A stretch of 64,000 nucleotides of DNA from an uncultured Opitutia bacterium (lineage in GTDB: Bacteria > Verrucomicrobiota > Verrucomicrobiia > Opitutales > Opitutaceae): NCBI GenBank assembly GCA_903840415.1, contig CAIMFY010000101.1:1-64000 (forward strand). The letters are read 5' to 3'. Numbering within the stretch: position 1 is the stretch's first letter; the number at the start of each line of letters is the position of its first letter. The notes beneath the pieces are model-generated. The model was not told where the DNA came from. It searched no databases and saw nothing but the letters and a program-made list of their open reading frames with translations. Positions 1 through 8,692 of this stretch are shown here, in pieces. A program made the translations under genes and the position numbers.

Positions 1-2537
1 AACTCACCGCCGCCCACAAAGACATCGACGCCGCGCGGGCCGCTGCCACGCAGTCCGCCGCCGAGAAATCAAAACTCGAAGCCGCGCTCGCCGCCCGAAT
101 CACCGAGCTCGCCGCCGCGCAAAAACAGATCGAGTCCGCCCGCGCCCTCTCCGCCCAGTCTGAATCCGCCGCCACCACGTCAGTCGCGCAGGTCTCCGAT
201 CTGAAAAACCAAATCGCCGCCGCCCGCCGCGATCTCGAAGCGGCGGCCGCCGAGAAAACACGCCTCACCACCGAGCTCGCCGCGAAAGCCAAGACCATGC
301 AGGAATTGAGCGCCACCCGCGAAGCCGCCGCGAGTGCGATCAAATCCGCCTCCGAGTCGCAAGCCCGCGAACTCGCGACCCTTCGCGACCAGGTGGCGAG
401 CGCGCAGGCCGCAGCGAAAGCCGGCGAGACCACGCGGACGCAAGCCGCCGCCGCCAGCGAAAAACAGATCGCCGATCTTCAGGCGCAACTCACCGCGCTC
501 CAGAGCCGTTTGACGGCCGCCGACTCGGCGGCAAAGTCCGCCCGCGCCGAGGCCGCCGCAGCCGCGAAGATTTCCGCCGAACTCGATCGCGTGCGCACTC
601 AATTGCAGGCCGCAACGGACTCGGTCGCCCAAGCCAACCGCGACAAGGAAACGGTCGCCGCGCGTCTCGCCGCGGCCGAAGCCGCCAGCGCCGCCGGAAC
701 CGGCGCGGCGGAGTCTGCCCGACGCTCCGCCGCCGAAGCGACAGCCGTCGCGGAAAAAAATGCCGCCGAAAAGACCCGGCTGGAGACGGCATTGAGTGCG
801 CTCTCGGCGGAGAAAGATCGCCTCGCGGAAACGCAAGCTGCCGCAGTCGCCGCGGTGGAAAAATCCCGCGCCGCCCTGATTGCCAGCGAGCAGGCGCGCG
901 ACGAACTCGCCGCGCGCATGACATCGGCCGCGAAAAATTCTTCCGCCACCGTCCAACAAGTCGCCGCCCTCGAGACCAAGGCCATCGATCTTCAGCGCAC
1001 GCTTTCCGAGGTGCAATCGAGCCTCGCCGCGCGCGAACGAGAGCAAGCCACGCTGCGCACCGCCACCGCCGCCGCGGCCAAGTCGGCCGCCGCGGCGTTG
1101 TCCGAAACCACGGCGCGCCTCGGGGCGGCGGAGCGACGGGCGGACGACAGCGCGCGTTCCCTGGGTGCCGCCGAACAAGCGTTGAAAAAATCCTCCGAGG
1201 AGCTCGCCGCGTTGCGGGCGCAATTGCAGGCCGCGACGGCTGATCGCGCTGCATTCTCCGAGGAAAAATCCAAGTCGGCCGCCGCGCTCGCGACTCTCGC
1301 CCAAGAGAAGGATGCGCTCGCTGCGCGGCTCGCCACCGCAGAGTCAGCGGCCCAAGCCGCGCGCGAAACCCAGACGCGCACCGCTGCTTCCGCCGACGAA
1401 TCGACCCGCACCGCCCTCACCGCCGCCAACGCCAAGTCCGAATCCCTGAATCGCGAACTCGCCGACGCGAAACGCTCGCTCACCGAGGCGCAGGCTCAAC
1501 TCGCCACGACTGCCAAGGAGTTGCCCGCGCTCCGCAGTCAGGTGGCAACCGCGCACGATCTCGAGGCACGCGTCCAGCAACTCGAAATCGAAAAGGAAGC
1601 GCTTATGCGCCGCCTTTCGGTCAACGCCCCGACCAAGGAAGATCTCGATCAGGCCGTCGCCGCCAAAAAAGAGGCCGAGGAAAAACTCACGCTGTCGCTC
1701 CGCTCCTTTGCGGTCGTGGAGAAGGAACGCGACGAACTCGCCGTGAAGCTGGCGCACCCGCCCGCCCCGGTCGTGGCGCCGCCTGCCGCCAGCGCCGGTG
1801 AACTTGCCGCCCTGCGCGAGCGCTTTGCGGCCGCCGAGCGGCAGACGGCCGCTGCTCAAGCCGAACTCGCGCGCGTCACCCAAGCGCTTGCCGCCGCCAA
1901 CGCCAAGATCGAGTCTCCGAATCGCGAACTGGCTGAGGCGAAGCGCTCGCTCACTGAGGCGCAGGCCCAACTCGCCACGTCGACCAAGGAGTTGCCCGCG
2001 CTTCGCAGTCAGGCGGCGACCTCGCGCGATCTCGAGGCGCGCGTCCAGCAGCTCGAAATCGAGAAGGAAGCGCTCATGCGCCGCCTTTCGGTCAACGCCC
2101 CGACCAAAGAAGATCTTGATCAGGCCGTCGCCGCCAAAAAGGAAGCGGAGGAAAAACTCGCCCTATCGCTGCGCTCTTATGCGGTCGTAACGAAGGAGCG
2201 CGACGATCTCGCGGCGAAACTGGCCAATCCGCCTTCCGCGGTCGTGGCGACGGCCGTTTCGCCTGCGCCTGTGCTCACGGCGCCGGCCCGCCCCGCAGCT
2301 GTCACCGCCGGCCCACCGCCTCCGAATGTCCCCAAGGCCGCGACCGTGAAACCCGACGCTCCCGCTCCCGCCGTCGCCCCGCGTTTCCACACCATCGCGC
2401 TCGGTGACACGCTTTCGAAAATATCACTCCAATATTACGGCACCGCCAGCCGCTGGCCGGAAATCGTCGCCGCCAATCGCGACATCCTGCGCGACGAGCG
2501 CAGCCTCATCGCCGGCCGTGTGCTCCGGATCCCGTGA
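1..2537 (+). CDS. Coiled-coil protein with C-terminal LysM domain (5' end outside window)
   Basis: The reading frame is open from the first bases of the window, so the N-terminus lies upstream. The internal ATG at 297 is not the start. About 840 codons are visible. Most are low-complexity heptad sequence rich in Ala, Glu, Lys, Arg and Gln, typical of a long coiled coil. A Pro/Ala linker follows (about 2219-2380). The last 50 residues (about 2382-2534) form a LysM domain with GDTLSKISLQYYG and a final GRVLRIP. LysM domains bind peptidoglycan, so a long envelope-spanning or scaffolding protein is inferred. The coil holds a 471-bp-offset duplication (1422-1775 versus 1893-2246). Two shorter proteins of the same design follow directly. 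Substrate and partners are unknown. Confidence 0.85.
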   Translation, partial: LTAAHKDIDAARAAATQSAAEKSKLEAALAARITELAAAQKQIESARALSAQSESAATTSVAQVSDLKNQIAAARRDLEAAAAEKTRLTTELAAKAKTMQELSATREAAASAIKSASESQARELATLRDQVASAQAAAKAGETTRTQAAAASEKQIADLQAQLTALQSRLTAADSAAKSARAEAAAAAKISAELDRVRTQLQAATDSVAQANRDKETVAARLAAAEAASAAGTGAAESARRSAAEATAVAEKNAAEKTRLETALSALSAEKDRLAETQAAAVAAVEKSRAALIASEQARDELAARMTSAAKNSSATVQQVAALETKAIDLQRTLSEVQSSLAAREREQATLRTATAAAAKSAAAALSETTARLGAAERRADDSARSLGAAEQALKKSSEELAALRAQLQAATADRAAFSEEKSKSAAALATLAQEKDALAARLATAESAAQAARETQTRTAASADESTRTALTAANAKSESLNRELADAKRSLTEAQAQLATTAKELPALRSQVATAHDLEARVQQLEIEKEALMRRLSVNAPTKEDLDQAVAAKKEAEEKLTLSLRSFAVVEKERDELAVKLAHPPAPVVAPPAASAGELAALRERFAAAERQTAAAQAELARVTQALAAANAKIESPNRELAEAKRSLTEAQAQLATSTKELPALRSQAATSRDLEARVQQLEIEKEALMRRLSVNAPTKEDLDQAVAAKKEAEEKLALSLRSYAVVTKERDDLAAKLANPPSAVVATAVSPAPVLTAPARPAAVTAGPPPPNVPKAATVKPDAPAPAVAPRFHTIALGDTLSKISLQYYGTASRWPEIVAANRDILRDERSLIAGRVLRIP
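1422..2246 (+). repeat. Internal duplication in the coiled-coil gene, offset 471 bp
   Basis: Bases 1422-1775 and 1893-2246 encode near-identical stretches in the same frame. Both contain ELPALRSQ, LEARVQQLEIEKEALMRRL, SVNAPTKEDLDQAVAAKK and EAEEKL. The offset is exactly 471 bp (157 codons) at both anchors checked (gccaac at 1425 and 1896; cgcctttcgg at 1611 and 2082), so no indels have accumulated. This is a partial in-frame duplication that lengthens the coil just before the LysM linker. Confidence 0.85.
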
Positions 2538-2601
2538 GTGGGTGTTTTCCGCAAGTTTGAAAAGATTGCACCGCTTTCCTCTCACCACTTTCACTCTACG
2601 T

Positions 2602-4104
2602 ATGCGCCCCCGCCGCACCGAAACCATTTTTGCCGCCCTCGCGCTCCTCGCCCTGAGTGGTTGTGGCTACGTGCATATCGGCCGCGTGCCTGAGGCCCCG
2701 CCGGCCACGGTCATGGGCGACGAGCAGGTGCTCAAGGAAAACGCGAATCTCCGCACCGAGAAAAAGATTCTCCAGCAGGAACTCGCCCTCACCCGCGCTC
2801 AAGGTGATGCCTTGCGCTCCGCGATCGAAAACCGCACCGCCGATGGCGACACCTCGAAGCGCCTGACCGAAAAGCTCAACCAGACCACGCGCGAACTCGC
2901 CACGCTGCGCGCCGACTATTCCAAACTTCAGCTTGAGCGCGCCGCCGCGCCGACCAACCCCGCGGAAATCCTCGATCTCAAGTCCAAGCTCGGCGCCACC
3001 GAGGACAAACTCGCCGCCTCGCTCAAAAATTACACGCAGCTCCAGGAGGAAATCGGCCGCCTCCGCACCGATCTTGATCAGACCCGCACTGAGAACACCG
3101 CCCTCACCGCCCAGGTGAAAGTCGTCACCGCGAAGAACGAGGAGGCACAGGCCGCCCTCGCCCTGCTCAACTCCGACTTGCTGGTGCAGAAAAACTCCCG
3201 CGCCGCCGCCGAGCAGGACGCCACCACGCTCCGCACCCAGCTCGACACCGCCAACACCAAGATCACCACCCTCGCCCAACAGCGCACGGCGCCAGCCGCC
3301 GAGGCCCGCGCCCTCAACGCGCCGGATGCGGCCGGCGACACCACCGAACTTCGCACCCAACTCGACACCCTCCGTCAGCAAGTCTCGAGCCTCGAGCGCG
3401 AACGCAACAGCCTGCAACAAAAGCTCACCGCCGCCGAGACCGCCGGCAAGTCCCCCGGCCTCGCCGAAATCAAGGCCCGCGCCGAAACCGAAGCCAAGCT
3501 CACCGCCGCTCTCGAGAGCGCGAAAATGCTCCGCGACGAAAACGATCAACTGAAGACGAGCGCTGCCGATCTCGCGAAAACCAAGGCTGATCTCGAAGCC
3601 GAACTCGCCAAGGCCCGCGCCATCGTTCCAATCGCCGCTCAGGCGCAGACGCTCCGTGAGCAACTCCAGCAAGTGCAAAGTCAGGCCGCCTCGCTCGCCG
3701 ACGAAAACTCCAAGTTGAAAGCCCGCCTTGCGACCGTGGGCGGCACCGGCAGCAGCAGCAACTCTTCGCAAATTTCGCTCGGCAAAGCGAACCCGGCACC
3801 GGCCACCACCACCGCTCCCGGTGGCGGCGTAACGGCCACCTTCATCACCAACATTCCCAGTTCTTCCAGCCCCGCGAACTCCGCCGCCAATGCCGCCCTC
3901 GCCAGCGCCGCCGCCAACGCCAAGAATCGCGCGCCCGGCTCGGCCCTCCGCTTCCACACCGTCACGTCCGGCGATACGCTCTCGAAAATTTCCAACACCT
4001 ACTACGGCACGCCCGCCCGCTGGGCCGAGATCCTCGTCGCCAACCGCGACATCCTCGGCGAGGACAACAACCTCGTCATCGGCCGCACGCTCCGCATTCC
4101 GTAG
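2602..4104 (+). CDS. LysM-domain coiled-coil lipoprotein
   Basis: Predicted 500-aa outer-membrane or periplasmic lipoprotein. The start at 2602 is preferred because it gives a lipoprotein signal peptide with lipobox LSGC (lipidated Cys about residue 21). Longer in-frame extensions reach back into the previous gene. After GCGYVHIGR comes a long Ala/Glu/Lys coiled coil, a Ser/Pro/Thr/Asn linker, and a C-terminal LysM domain (FHTVTSGDTLSKISNTYYG, ending GRTLRIP). The LysM domain is nearly the same as in the preceding gene. The N-terminal half is paralogous to the following lipoprotein (shared KILQQEL, TTRELATLRA). It may tether the outer membrane to peptidoglycan. No Shine-Dalgarno motif precedes the start. 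Confidence 0.85.
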   Translation: MRPRRTETIFAALALLALSGCGYVHIGRVPEAPPATVMGDEQVLKENANLRTEKKILQQELALTRAQGDALRSAIENRTADGDTSKRLTEKLNQTTRELATLRADYSKLQLERAAAPTNPAEILDLKSKLGATEDKLAASLKNYTQLQEEIGRLRTDLDQTRTENTALTAQVKVVTAKNEEAQAALALLNSDLLVQKNSRAAAEQDATTLRTQLDTANTKITTLAQQRTAPAAEARALNAPDAAGDTTELRTQLDTLRQQVSSLERERNSLQQKLTAAETAGKSPGLAEIKARAETEAKLTAALESAKMLRDENDQLKTSAADLAKTKADLEAELAKARAIVPIAAQAQTLREQLQQVQSQAASLADENSKLKARLATVGGTGSSSNSSQISLGKANPAPATTTAPGGGVTATFITNIPSSSSPANSAANAALASAAANAKNRAPGSALRFHTVTSGDTLSKISNTYYGTPARWAEILVANRDILGEDNNLVIGRTLRIP

Positions 4105-4198
4105 CCGTCGTCTCAACGCTCCGGCACGTCTCCCACGGTGCCGCCGCAAATCTGCGCGGAAAGTTTGCGCACCGCGCCATTCGCACTTTCATCCGGCC

Positions 4199-5209
4199 AT
4201 GCGATTGATCCGCACCCCTGCCGCGCTGCTGTTGCTCCTCGCGCTGAGTGGCTGCGGCTACGTTCACTTTGGCCTGTTGCCCACCGCTGCCACGGCCGAC
4301 GGAACGCTCGATGTTGCTTATGCCCGCCTTTCCACCGAGCACAAGATTCTCCAGCAGGAACTCATCCTCGCCCGCAAGGAAGGCGACACTCTGCGCGCTG
4401 CGCTCGACAATCGCGCGGACGGCGCCGCCACCACCCAACTCACCGCCCGCCTCAACGAAACCACTCGCGAACTCGCCACTCTCCGCGCCAGCTACGCGAA
4501 GCTGGCCGCCGAGAAATCCGGCGAACTCCCCACCACGCCGTCCAATCCCGCGCTCGCTGGGAAACTCGCTGCCACCGAGGAAAAACTCGCCGCTACCCTG
4601 CGTGACTTCACCCAACTCCAGCAGGACAACGCCCGCCTCCGCACCGAGGTCGACCGAACTGCCGCGGAAAACACCACGCTCACGGCACAGGTGAAAACCA
4701 TCACCGCCGAAAACCTTGAGGCGCAGTCCGCGCTCGCCCAGCTCAACACCGAACTCCTCGCGCAAAAAGACGCCCGCGCCCGCGCCGAGCAGCAAACCGC
4801 CGCCGCCCACGCCCAACTCAGCGCCGTGCTTGCATCGCGGGATACGACCCCGACCACTCCCGCCACCCTCTCCAGCGCCCGCGATAGTTCAGCCGCCAGC
4901 ACCGCCACCCTGAAAATCGCCACTGCGCCGCCCACCGACAAACCCGCCATCGCCGAACTTCGCGTCAGCCCCGAACGCCTCCGTGCCGCCGCTGAAAAAG
5001 CCACGGTCACGAAGCCGGCCCCCGAACCCGCGCCGGTGCCGGACCCACGCATCCACGTCGTCCAAGTCGGCGACACCCTTGAACGCCTCGCCAAGAAATA
5101 CTACGGCGACCCCGGCAAGTGGAACCTGATCTATTTCGCCAACAACACCCAACTCAGCGGCGGCCGCCCCCTCAAACCCGGCATGGAGTTGGAGATTCCC
5201 GAAAACTGA
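4199..5209 (+). CDS. LysM-domain coiled-coil lipoprotein (paralogue of preceding gene)
   Basis: Predicted 336-aa lipoprotein. The start at 4199 gives MRLIRTPAALLLLLALSGC with lipidated Cys19 followed by GYVHFG, matching the previous gene's GYVHIG. A shorter coiled coil (about residues 35-230) carries the same EHKILQQEL, TTRELATLRA and LTAQVK blocks. A Thr/Ala/Pro linker then leads to a C-terminal LysM domain (VVQVGDTLERLAKKYYGD, PGKWNLIYFANNTQLSGG). This LysM domain is more diverged than the other two. Head-to-tail order and shared blocks indicate tandem gene duplication. Function beyond peptidoglycan binding is unknown. Confidence 0.85.
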   Translation: MRLIRTPAALLLLLALSGCGYVHFGLLPTAATADGTLDVAYARLSTEHKILQQELILARKEGDTLRAALDNRADGAATTQLTARLNETTRELATLRASYAKLAAEKSGELPTTPSNPALAGKLAATEEKLAATLRDFTQLQQDNARLRTEVDRTAAENTTLTAQVKTITAENLEAQSALAQLNTELLAQKDARARAEQQTAAAHAQLSAVLASRDTTPTTPATLSSARDSSAASTATLKIATAPPTDKPAIAELRVSPERLRAAAEKATVTKPAPEPAPVPDPRIHVVQVGDTLERLAKKYYGDPGKWNLIYFANNTQLSGGRPLKPGMELEIPEN

Positions 5210-5317
5210 CGCGAAAAACTCGCGTCCATGACCGTCGGTGCGCTTGTGGCGATCGAATGGTTTCGGCTCCGCTGTTGCACTCGTCGCGAGCCTCGGTTGG
5301 CTCAACCGTCTGGCCTC

Positions 5318-6553
5318 GTGAAAAATCACTTTTTCCTTTCCGCTGTCTGGCTCTTGCTGGCGCTCGCCGTCACCGCGCGCGCCACCGATCCGTCCTCCGT
5401 CGAAGATCGTTTGCGGGCGCTTGAAGCCAAGGTCGACGCGCTCCAGCAGGAAAACGCCGCGCTCCGCCGCCAGCTCGGCGAACCCGCGCCCGCACCCAAC
5501 CACGCTGACACCACCGCCGCCGCGGTTGTCCCGATCCCGTCGGGTCAGGAAACGCGACTTGTCCTCGGCGGCTACACGCAAATGGACGCGGAGTTCGGCG
5601 GCCTCGGCGATGCCCGCTTCGCCGGCGCCGGCGATCGCATCTACGCCCGGCGCGCCCGACTCTCGCTGTCGGGCGCCTTTGCGGAGCATTTCGATTTTCG
5701 CATCGAGGGCGAATTCGGCGCCGGCACCATCACCCCCACCAGCGGGATTCGCGCCCAGGCCAACGAAATCTACCTCGGCTGGAGCCGCTATTCCGGCGCC
5801 ACGTTTCACATCGGCCAGCTTAAGCCCGCCTTCAGCGCCGAAATGCTTGCCGTCGAATTCAAGGGCGCGCTCGTCGAGCGTTCGCTCGGCGCCGAGCGCG
5901 TCGGCGATTCCCGCCAAATCGGCGCCGCGCTCAACGGCGATTTCCTCGGCGCGCGCCTCGGCTACCTCGTGTTTGTCGGCAACGGCAACGGCGCCAACAC
6001 CAGCGCCAACGACAACCGCAAGTTCCTCGACACCGCGCACGTTTACGCCGTGCCCTTCGATTCGCCCGCCGCAGGCAAATTCACGCTCGGCGCCAGCGCG
6101 CTGCACTCCGTCGACACCGCCCTCGCGAAGCCCGGCCCCGGCTTCGACTCCGTGCCCGGCGGCGCGATCGACGGCCTCTTCACCGGCGCGCGCGACGGCT
6201 GGGGTCTCGACGCCGCGTGGCACTTCGGCCTCCTCGATCTGTCGAGCGAATTGCTCCGCGTCCGCTATCGGCCGGTGAATGCGATCCCCGATCCGTCGTT
6301 CAATTCCGAGAGCTGGCAACTCACCGCCACCTACTTTCTGCTCCCGCACCAACTCCAAGCCGCCGTCCGCCGCGAGCATTTCGATCCGAATTCCGTGCGG
6401 CACGGCGACTCAACCGAAAACTGGATCGCCGGCTTCAACTATTTCCTGAAAGGCGAGGATCTGCGCATCATGGTCGACTACCTTTTCGGTCATGCCGCCG
6501 GCACTACCGGTGACCAAGGTCGCCTGCTCACCCGCTTCCAGATCGTTTACTGA
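5318..6553 (+). CDS. OprP/OprO-like phosphate-selective porin family protein
   Basis: Predicted 411-aa outer-membrane beta-barrel porin. The GTG at 5318 is preferred because it directly gives a signal peptide (MKNHFFLSAVWLLLALAVTA); an upstream in-frame ATG at 5228 adds a poor leader. A short coiled coil follows (VEDRLRALEAKVDALQQEN), common in trimeric porins of this family. Then come amphipathic strands with GYTQMDAEFGG, RARLSLSGAFAEHFDFRIEGEFG and an N-proximal ARRARLSLSG arginine patch. The chain ends in RFQIVY, an aromatic terminal residue as expected for Bam-dependent insertion. Phosphate or polyphosphate selectivity is only the family default. No neighbouring phosphate-transport gene supports it. 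Confidence 0.8.
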   Translation: MKNHFFLSAVWLLLALAVTARATDPSSVEDRLRALEAKVDALQQENAALRRQLGEPAPAPNHADTTAAAVVPIPSGQETRLVLGGYTQMDAEFGGLGDARFAGAGDRIYARRARLSLSGAFAEHFDFRIEGEFGAGTITPTSGIRAQANEIYLGWSRYSGATFHIGQLKPAFSAEMLAVEFKGALVERSLGAERVGDSRQIGAALNGDFLGARLGYLVFVGNGNGANTSANDNRKFLDTAHVYAVPFDSPAAGKFTLGASALHSVDTALAKPGPGFDSVPGGAIDGLFTGARDGWGLDAAWHFGLLDLSSELLRVRYRPVNAIPDPSFNSESWQLTATYFLLPHQLQAAVRREHFDPNSVRHGDSTENWIAGFNYFLKGEDLRIMVDYLFGHAAGTTGDQGRLLTRFQIVY

Positions 6554-6566
6554 CGCGCCCCGCGGC

Positions 6567-7421
6567 TCAGGATTTCGCCCGCGGGTTTTTCCGCCGGTAG
6601 TCGCGCAGGATTTTCCACGTGTCGTCGAGCACGGCGTCAGGCCCGACATAGCGGCCCCAGCGGTTCGTGTCGGACAAAACCTTGCCGTTTTCGTCGACGA
6701 GCACGAGGCACGGAATGCCGTCGCCGCAGTAGTGCGTGATGTCGCGCGCCCCGGCCACCGCGCTCCACTGGAGCGCCGGCCACGTCATCTTGTCGTCGCG
6801 CATGTAGTCAAACATCGCCGCCGGCGATCGGTCGTGGTTCACCAGCACCAACTCAAACTCGGGATAGAGCGCGCGGATTTTTTCGTAGGCGTCGACCAGG
6901 CCCGGCGTGAACTCGCGACACGGCGCGCACCAGCTCGCCGAATAATACAGCGCGTAAAACTTCACCCCCGCGAGCCGCGCCCCGTCAAACGGCCGCAGCG
7001 CACCGCCCTCCATCCGGACGAGCTTGCCGGCGAGCGCACGCTCCAGCGTGTTCGCCGTCACATGCGGCGCCAACACCGGTGCCGGCTCAGCGGTTGCCAC
7101 CACCGTCCGCACTTCCGCCGGCGCCGCCATCGGGCTGGCCGTGCTCGGATTCGTTTGCACTGGCAAATCAGTGTGATCGATGAGCACGCGGCCGTTCACA
7201 TTGCGGTAGCGCACCAGCGCGTAGTCGCCCGCCGTGTCAATGAGGGCGAGTTTTTCACCCGCTGCGAGCGAGATGGCGCCGCTGACTTTGTCACCGCGCA
7301 TCAGCTCGAGCCGCGCCTTCGCCGTCAGCGTCACCTCCTCCGGCAAGCCCGCCCGCGCGAGACTCACCGCACTCAGCAGCGCGATCGCCCATCCAGCGCG
7401 AAGTCGCGGGAAAATTTTCAC
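6567..7421 (-). CDS. Secreted thioredoxin-like protein with N-terminal SH3-like region
   Basis: Predicted 284 aa, with a GTG start at 7421 that overlaps the stop of the upstream phosphatase gene (GTGA). A signal peptide (VKIFPRLRAGWAIALLSAV) leads to an SH3-like segment (about residues 25-90, VTLTAKARLELMRG ... GRVLIDH). The C-terminal half is a nucleoredoxin/thioredoxin fold with the redox motif SASWCAPCREFTP and a later GIPCLVLVDENGKV segment containing the cis-Pro. It is expected to be a periplasmic thiol oxidoreductase or reductant. Overlap with the acid phosphatase suggests translational coupling; a shared function is not evident. Confidence 0.8.
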   Translation of the reverse strand: MKIFPRLRAGWAIALLSAVSLARAGLPEEVTLTAKARLELMRGDKVSGAISLAAGEKLALIDTAGDYALVRYRNVNGRVLIDHTDLPVQTNPSTASPMAAPAEVRTVVATAEPAPVLAPHVTANTLERALAGKLVRMEGGALRPFDGARLAGVKFYALYYSASWCAPCREFTPGLVDAYEKIRALYPEFELVLVNHDRSPAAMFDYMRDDKMTWPALQWSAVAGARDITHYCGDGIPCLVLVDENGKVLSDTNRWGRYVGPDAVLDDTWKILRDYRRKNPRAKS

Positions 7422-8170
7422 GCCGCCTTTTTCATCGCCACCGCCGCGGCCTCGGCCCGGCATTTCTCGATCGCCGCGTGAAACGCCGCGCTCTTGTTCA
7501 ACTCCCCCACGCACGCCTCCGCCAGGATCCGCCCGGCCTCCAGATCGGTCGGATAGTGCACCCCGGCGAGCACGCGCCCCCACGCCGCTCGGTGGGCGCG
7601 CGCCAGAATCGCGTCGCTCTGCGCCGGAAACACCTGCGCCAAAATCGCCGCCCGCAGATAGATCGCGGTGCCATGGCCGCTCGGGTAGGCATCGTTCGCC
7701 GGCTTGTCGATGCACGGCACGATCGACGGATCGATGAGGTAGGGCCGCTTCCGCGCGAACAGTTTTTTCGACAGATCCACCGCCGGCCGCAGGTCGTCGT
7801 TCACGTCCTTGAACAGCGCCAGCAACAGCGGAAAGTTTTGTTTCGTGAACCCCGACCCGAGAAGATTGTCCGCGCCGAACACCGCAAACAGATCGTTCTC
7901 GGCGACGAGCTTTGCCCAAGCGACTTGCTCCGGCGTGCGCCAAGCCTGCGTCTGCCGCAACGCCTCAAAATCCGCCACTTCCTCAATCGACCCGCTCGCG
8001 GGAAACGGCGGCAACAGCTTCACCACATCGATCGCATCGGCCCGGGCAAAGTGCGTCACGATCGCCGGCGCCCCCGGCTTCATCGCGTCCTGCGCGCGGA
8101 CCACCGGCGCGACACCAAACCAGATTAATCCGAGGGCGAGCAGCACCCGCTGAGAGGGGAAATTTTTCAT
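7418..8170 (-). CDS. PAP2-family / class A acid phosphatase
   Basis: Predicted 250-aa secreted phosphatase. The start at 8170 yields a signal peptide MKNFPSQRVLLALGLIWFG ending at VRAQ. The three PAP2 signature blocks are present in order: KLFARKRPY, YPSGHG, and RVLAGVHYPTDLEAG. These hold the catalytic Arg, His nucleophile and His/Asp pair of the vanadium-haloperoxidase-like phosphatase fold. Overall organisation resembles bacterial nonspecific class A acid phosphatases (PhoN type), which hydrolyse phosphomonoesters in the periplasm. It is transcribed with the thioredoxin-like gene through a 4-bp overlap. Confidence 0.85.
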   Translation of the reverse strand: MKNFPSQRVLLALGLIWFGVAPVVRAQDAMKPGAPAIVTHFARADAIDVVKLLPPFPASGSIEEVADFEALRQTQAWRTPEQVAWAKLVAENDLFAVFGADNLLGSGFTKQNFPLLLALFKDVNDDLRPAVDLSKKLFARKRPYLIDPSIVPCIDKPANDAYPSGHGTAIYLRAAILAQVFPAQSDAILARAHRAAWGRVLAGVHYPTDLEAGRILAEACVGELNKSAAFHAAIEKCRAEAAAVAMKKAA

Positions 8171-8275
8171 CCGTCCGACCGTGCTCACTTTGTTCGGCGC
8201 GGCAAATATGTTTTTGTTTTCTCGCGTCGCACCGCGCGCTTGCCTCGGCGCGCGGCGTGGCTTCACGCTTCCGCC

Positions 8276-8611
8276 ATGTTCTCGATTCCCGCGCAGATTG
8301 CCGACGTCACCGTCGTGACCAAGGCCAATGTTTACTTCGACGGCAACGTCGTCAGCCACACCGTGCTCTTCGCCGACGGCGCGAAGAAAACCCTCGGTCT
8401 CATCCGGCCCGGCACCTACCATTTCAACACCGGCGGTGCAGAGCGCATGCAAATCGTCGGTGGCCTTTGTCACGTGAAACTCGACGGTGCCACGGTCAAT
8501 CACGACTACATTGCCGGCACGCACTTCGACGTCCCTGCCAACAGCGGCTTCACGATCGCGGTCGGTCCGGAAGCCGGACTTTGCGAATACCTTTGCTCGT
8601 TCCTGCCCTGA
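8276..8611 (+). CDS. ppnP: Pyrimidine/purine nucleoside phosphorylase PpnP
   Basis: Predicted 111-aa single-cupin protein of the former DUF1255/YaiE family, slightly longer than the E. coli protein (about 94 aa) because of an N-terminal extension. Family-typical segments are VYFDGNVVSHTV, KKTLGLIRPGTYHFNT, MQIVGGLCHVKL, GTHFDVPANSGFTI and CEYLCSFLP. PpnP catalyses phosphorolysis of several nucleosides to base plus ribose-1-phosphate, acting in cytoplasmic salvage. It is divergent from the acid phosphatase. No Shine-Dalgarno motif lies before the ATG; the leader is pyrimidine-rich. Confidence 0.9.
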   Translation: MFSIPAQIADVTVVTKANVYFDGNVVSHTVLFADGAKKTLGLIRPGTYHFNTGGAERMQIVGGLCHVKLDGATVNHDYIAGTHFDVPANSGFTIAVGPEAGLCEYLCSFLP

Positions 8612-8692
8612 GGTTGACCGGGGTGCCAATCTGATCCGGTGCGTCGTAGAGTTTCGTTGTCGCTTCGCCGGGTTTCACTCACGGTCGCGCGC

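Noticed and set aside
2596-4149. Long open frame antisense to the second LysM gene, and similar ones elsewhere (for example 180-1304, 12569-14173, 54584-55978)
   Set aside because: They mirror well-supported genes, have Gly/Arg/His-rich compositions without domains, and are expected by chance in GC-rich DNA.
5208-5226. Stem-loop GACGCGA-AAAAC-TCGCGTC at the end of the third LysM gene as a terminator
   Set aside because: The stem is perfect but no T-tract follows and it overlaps the stop codon, so termination is not supported.
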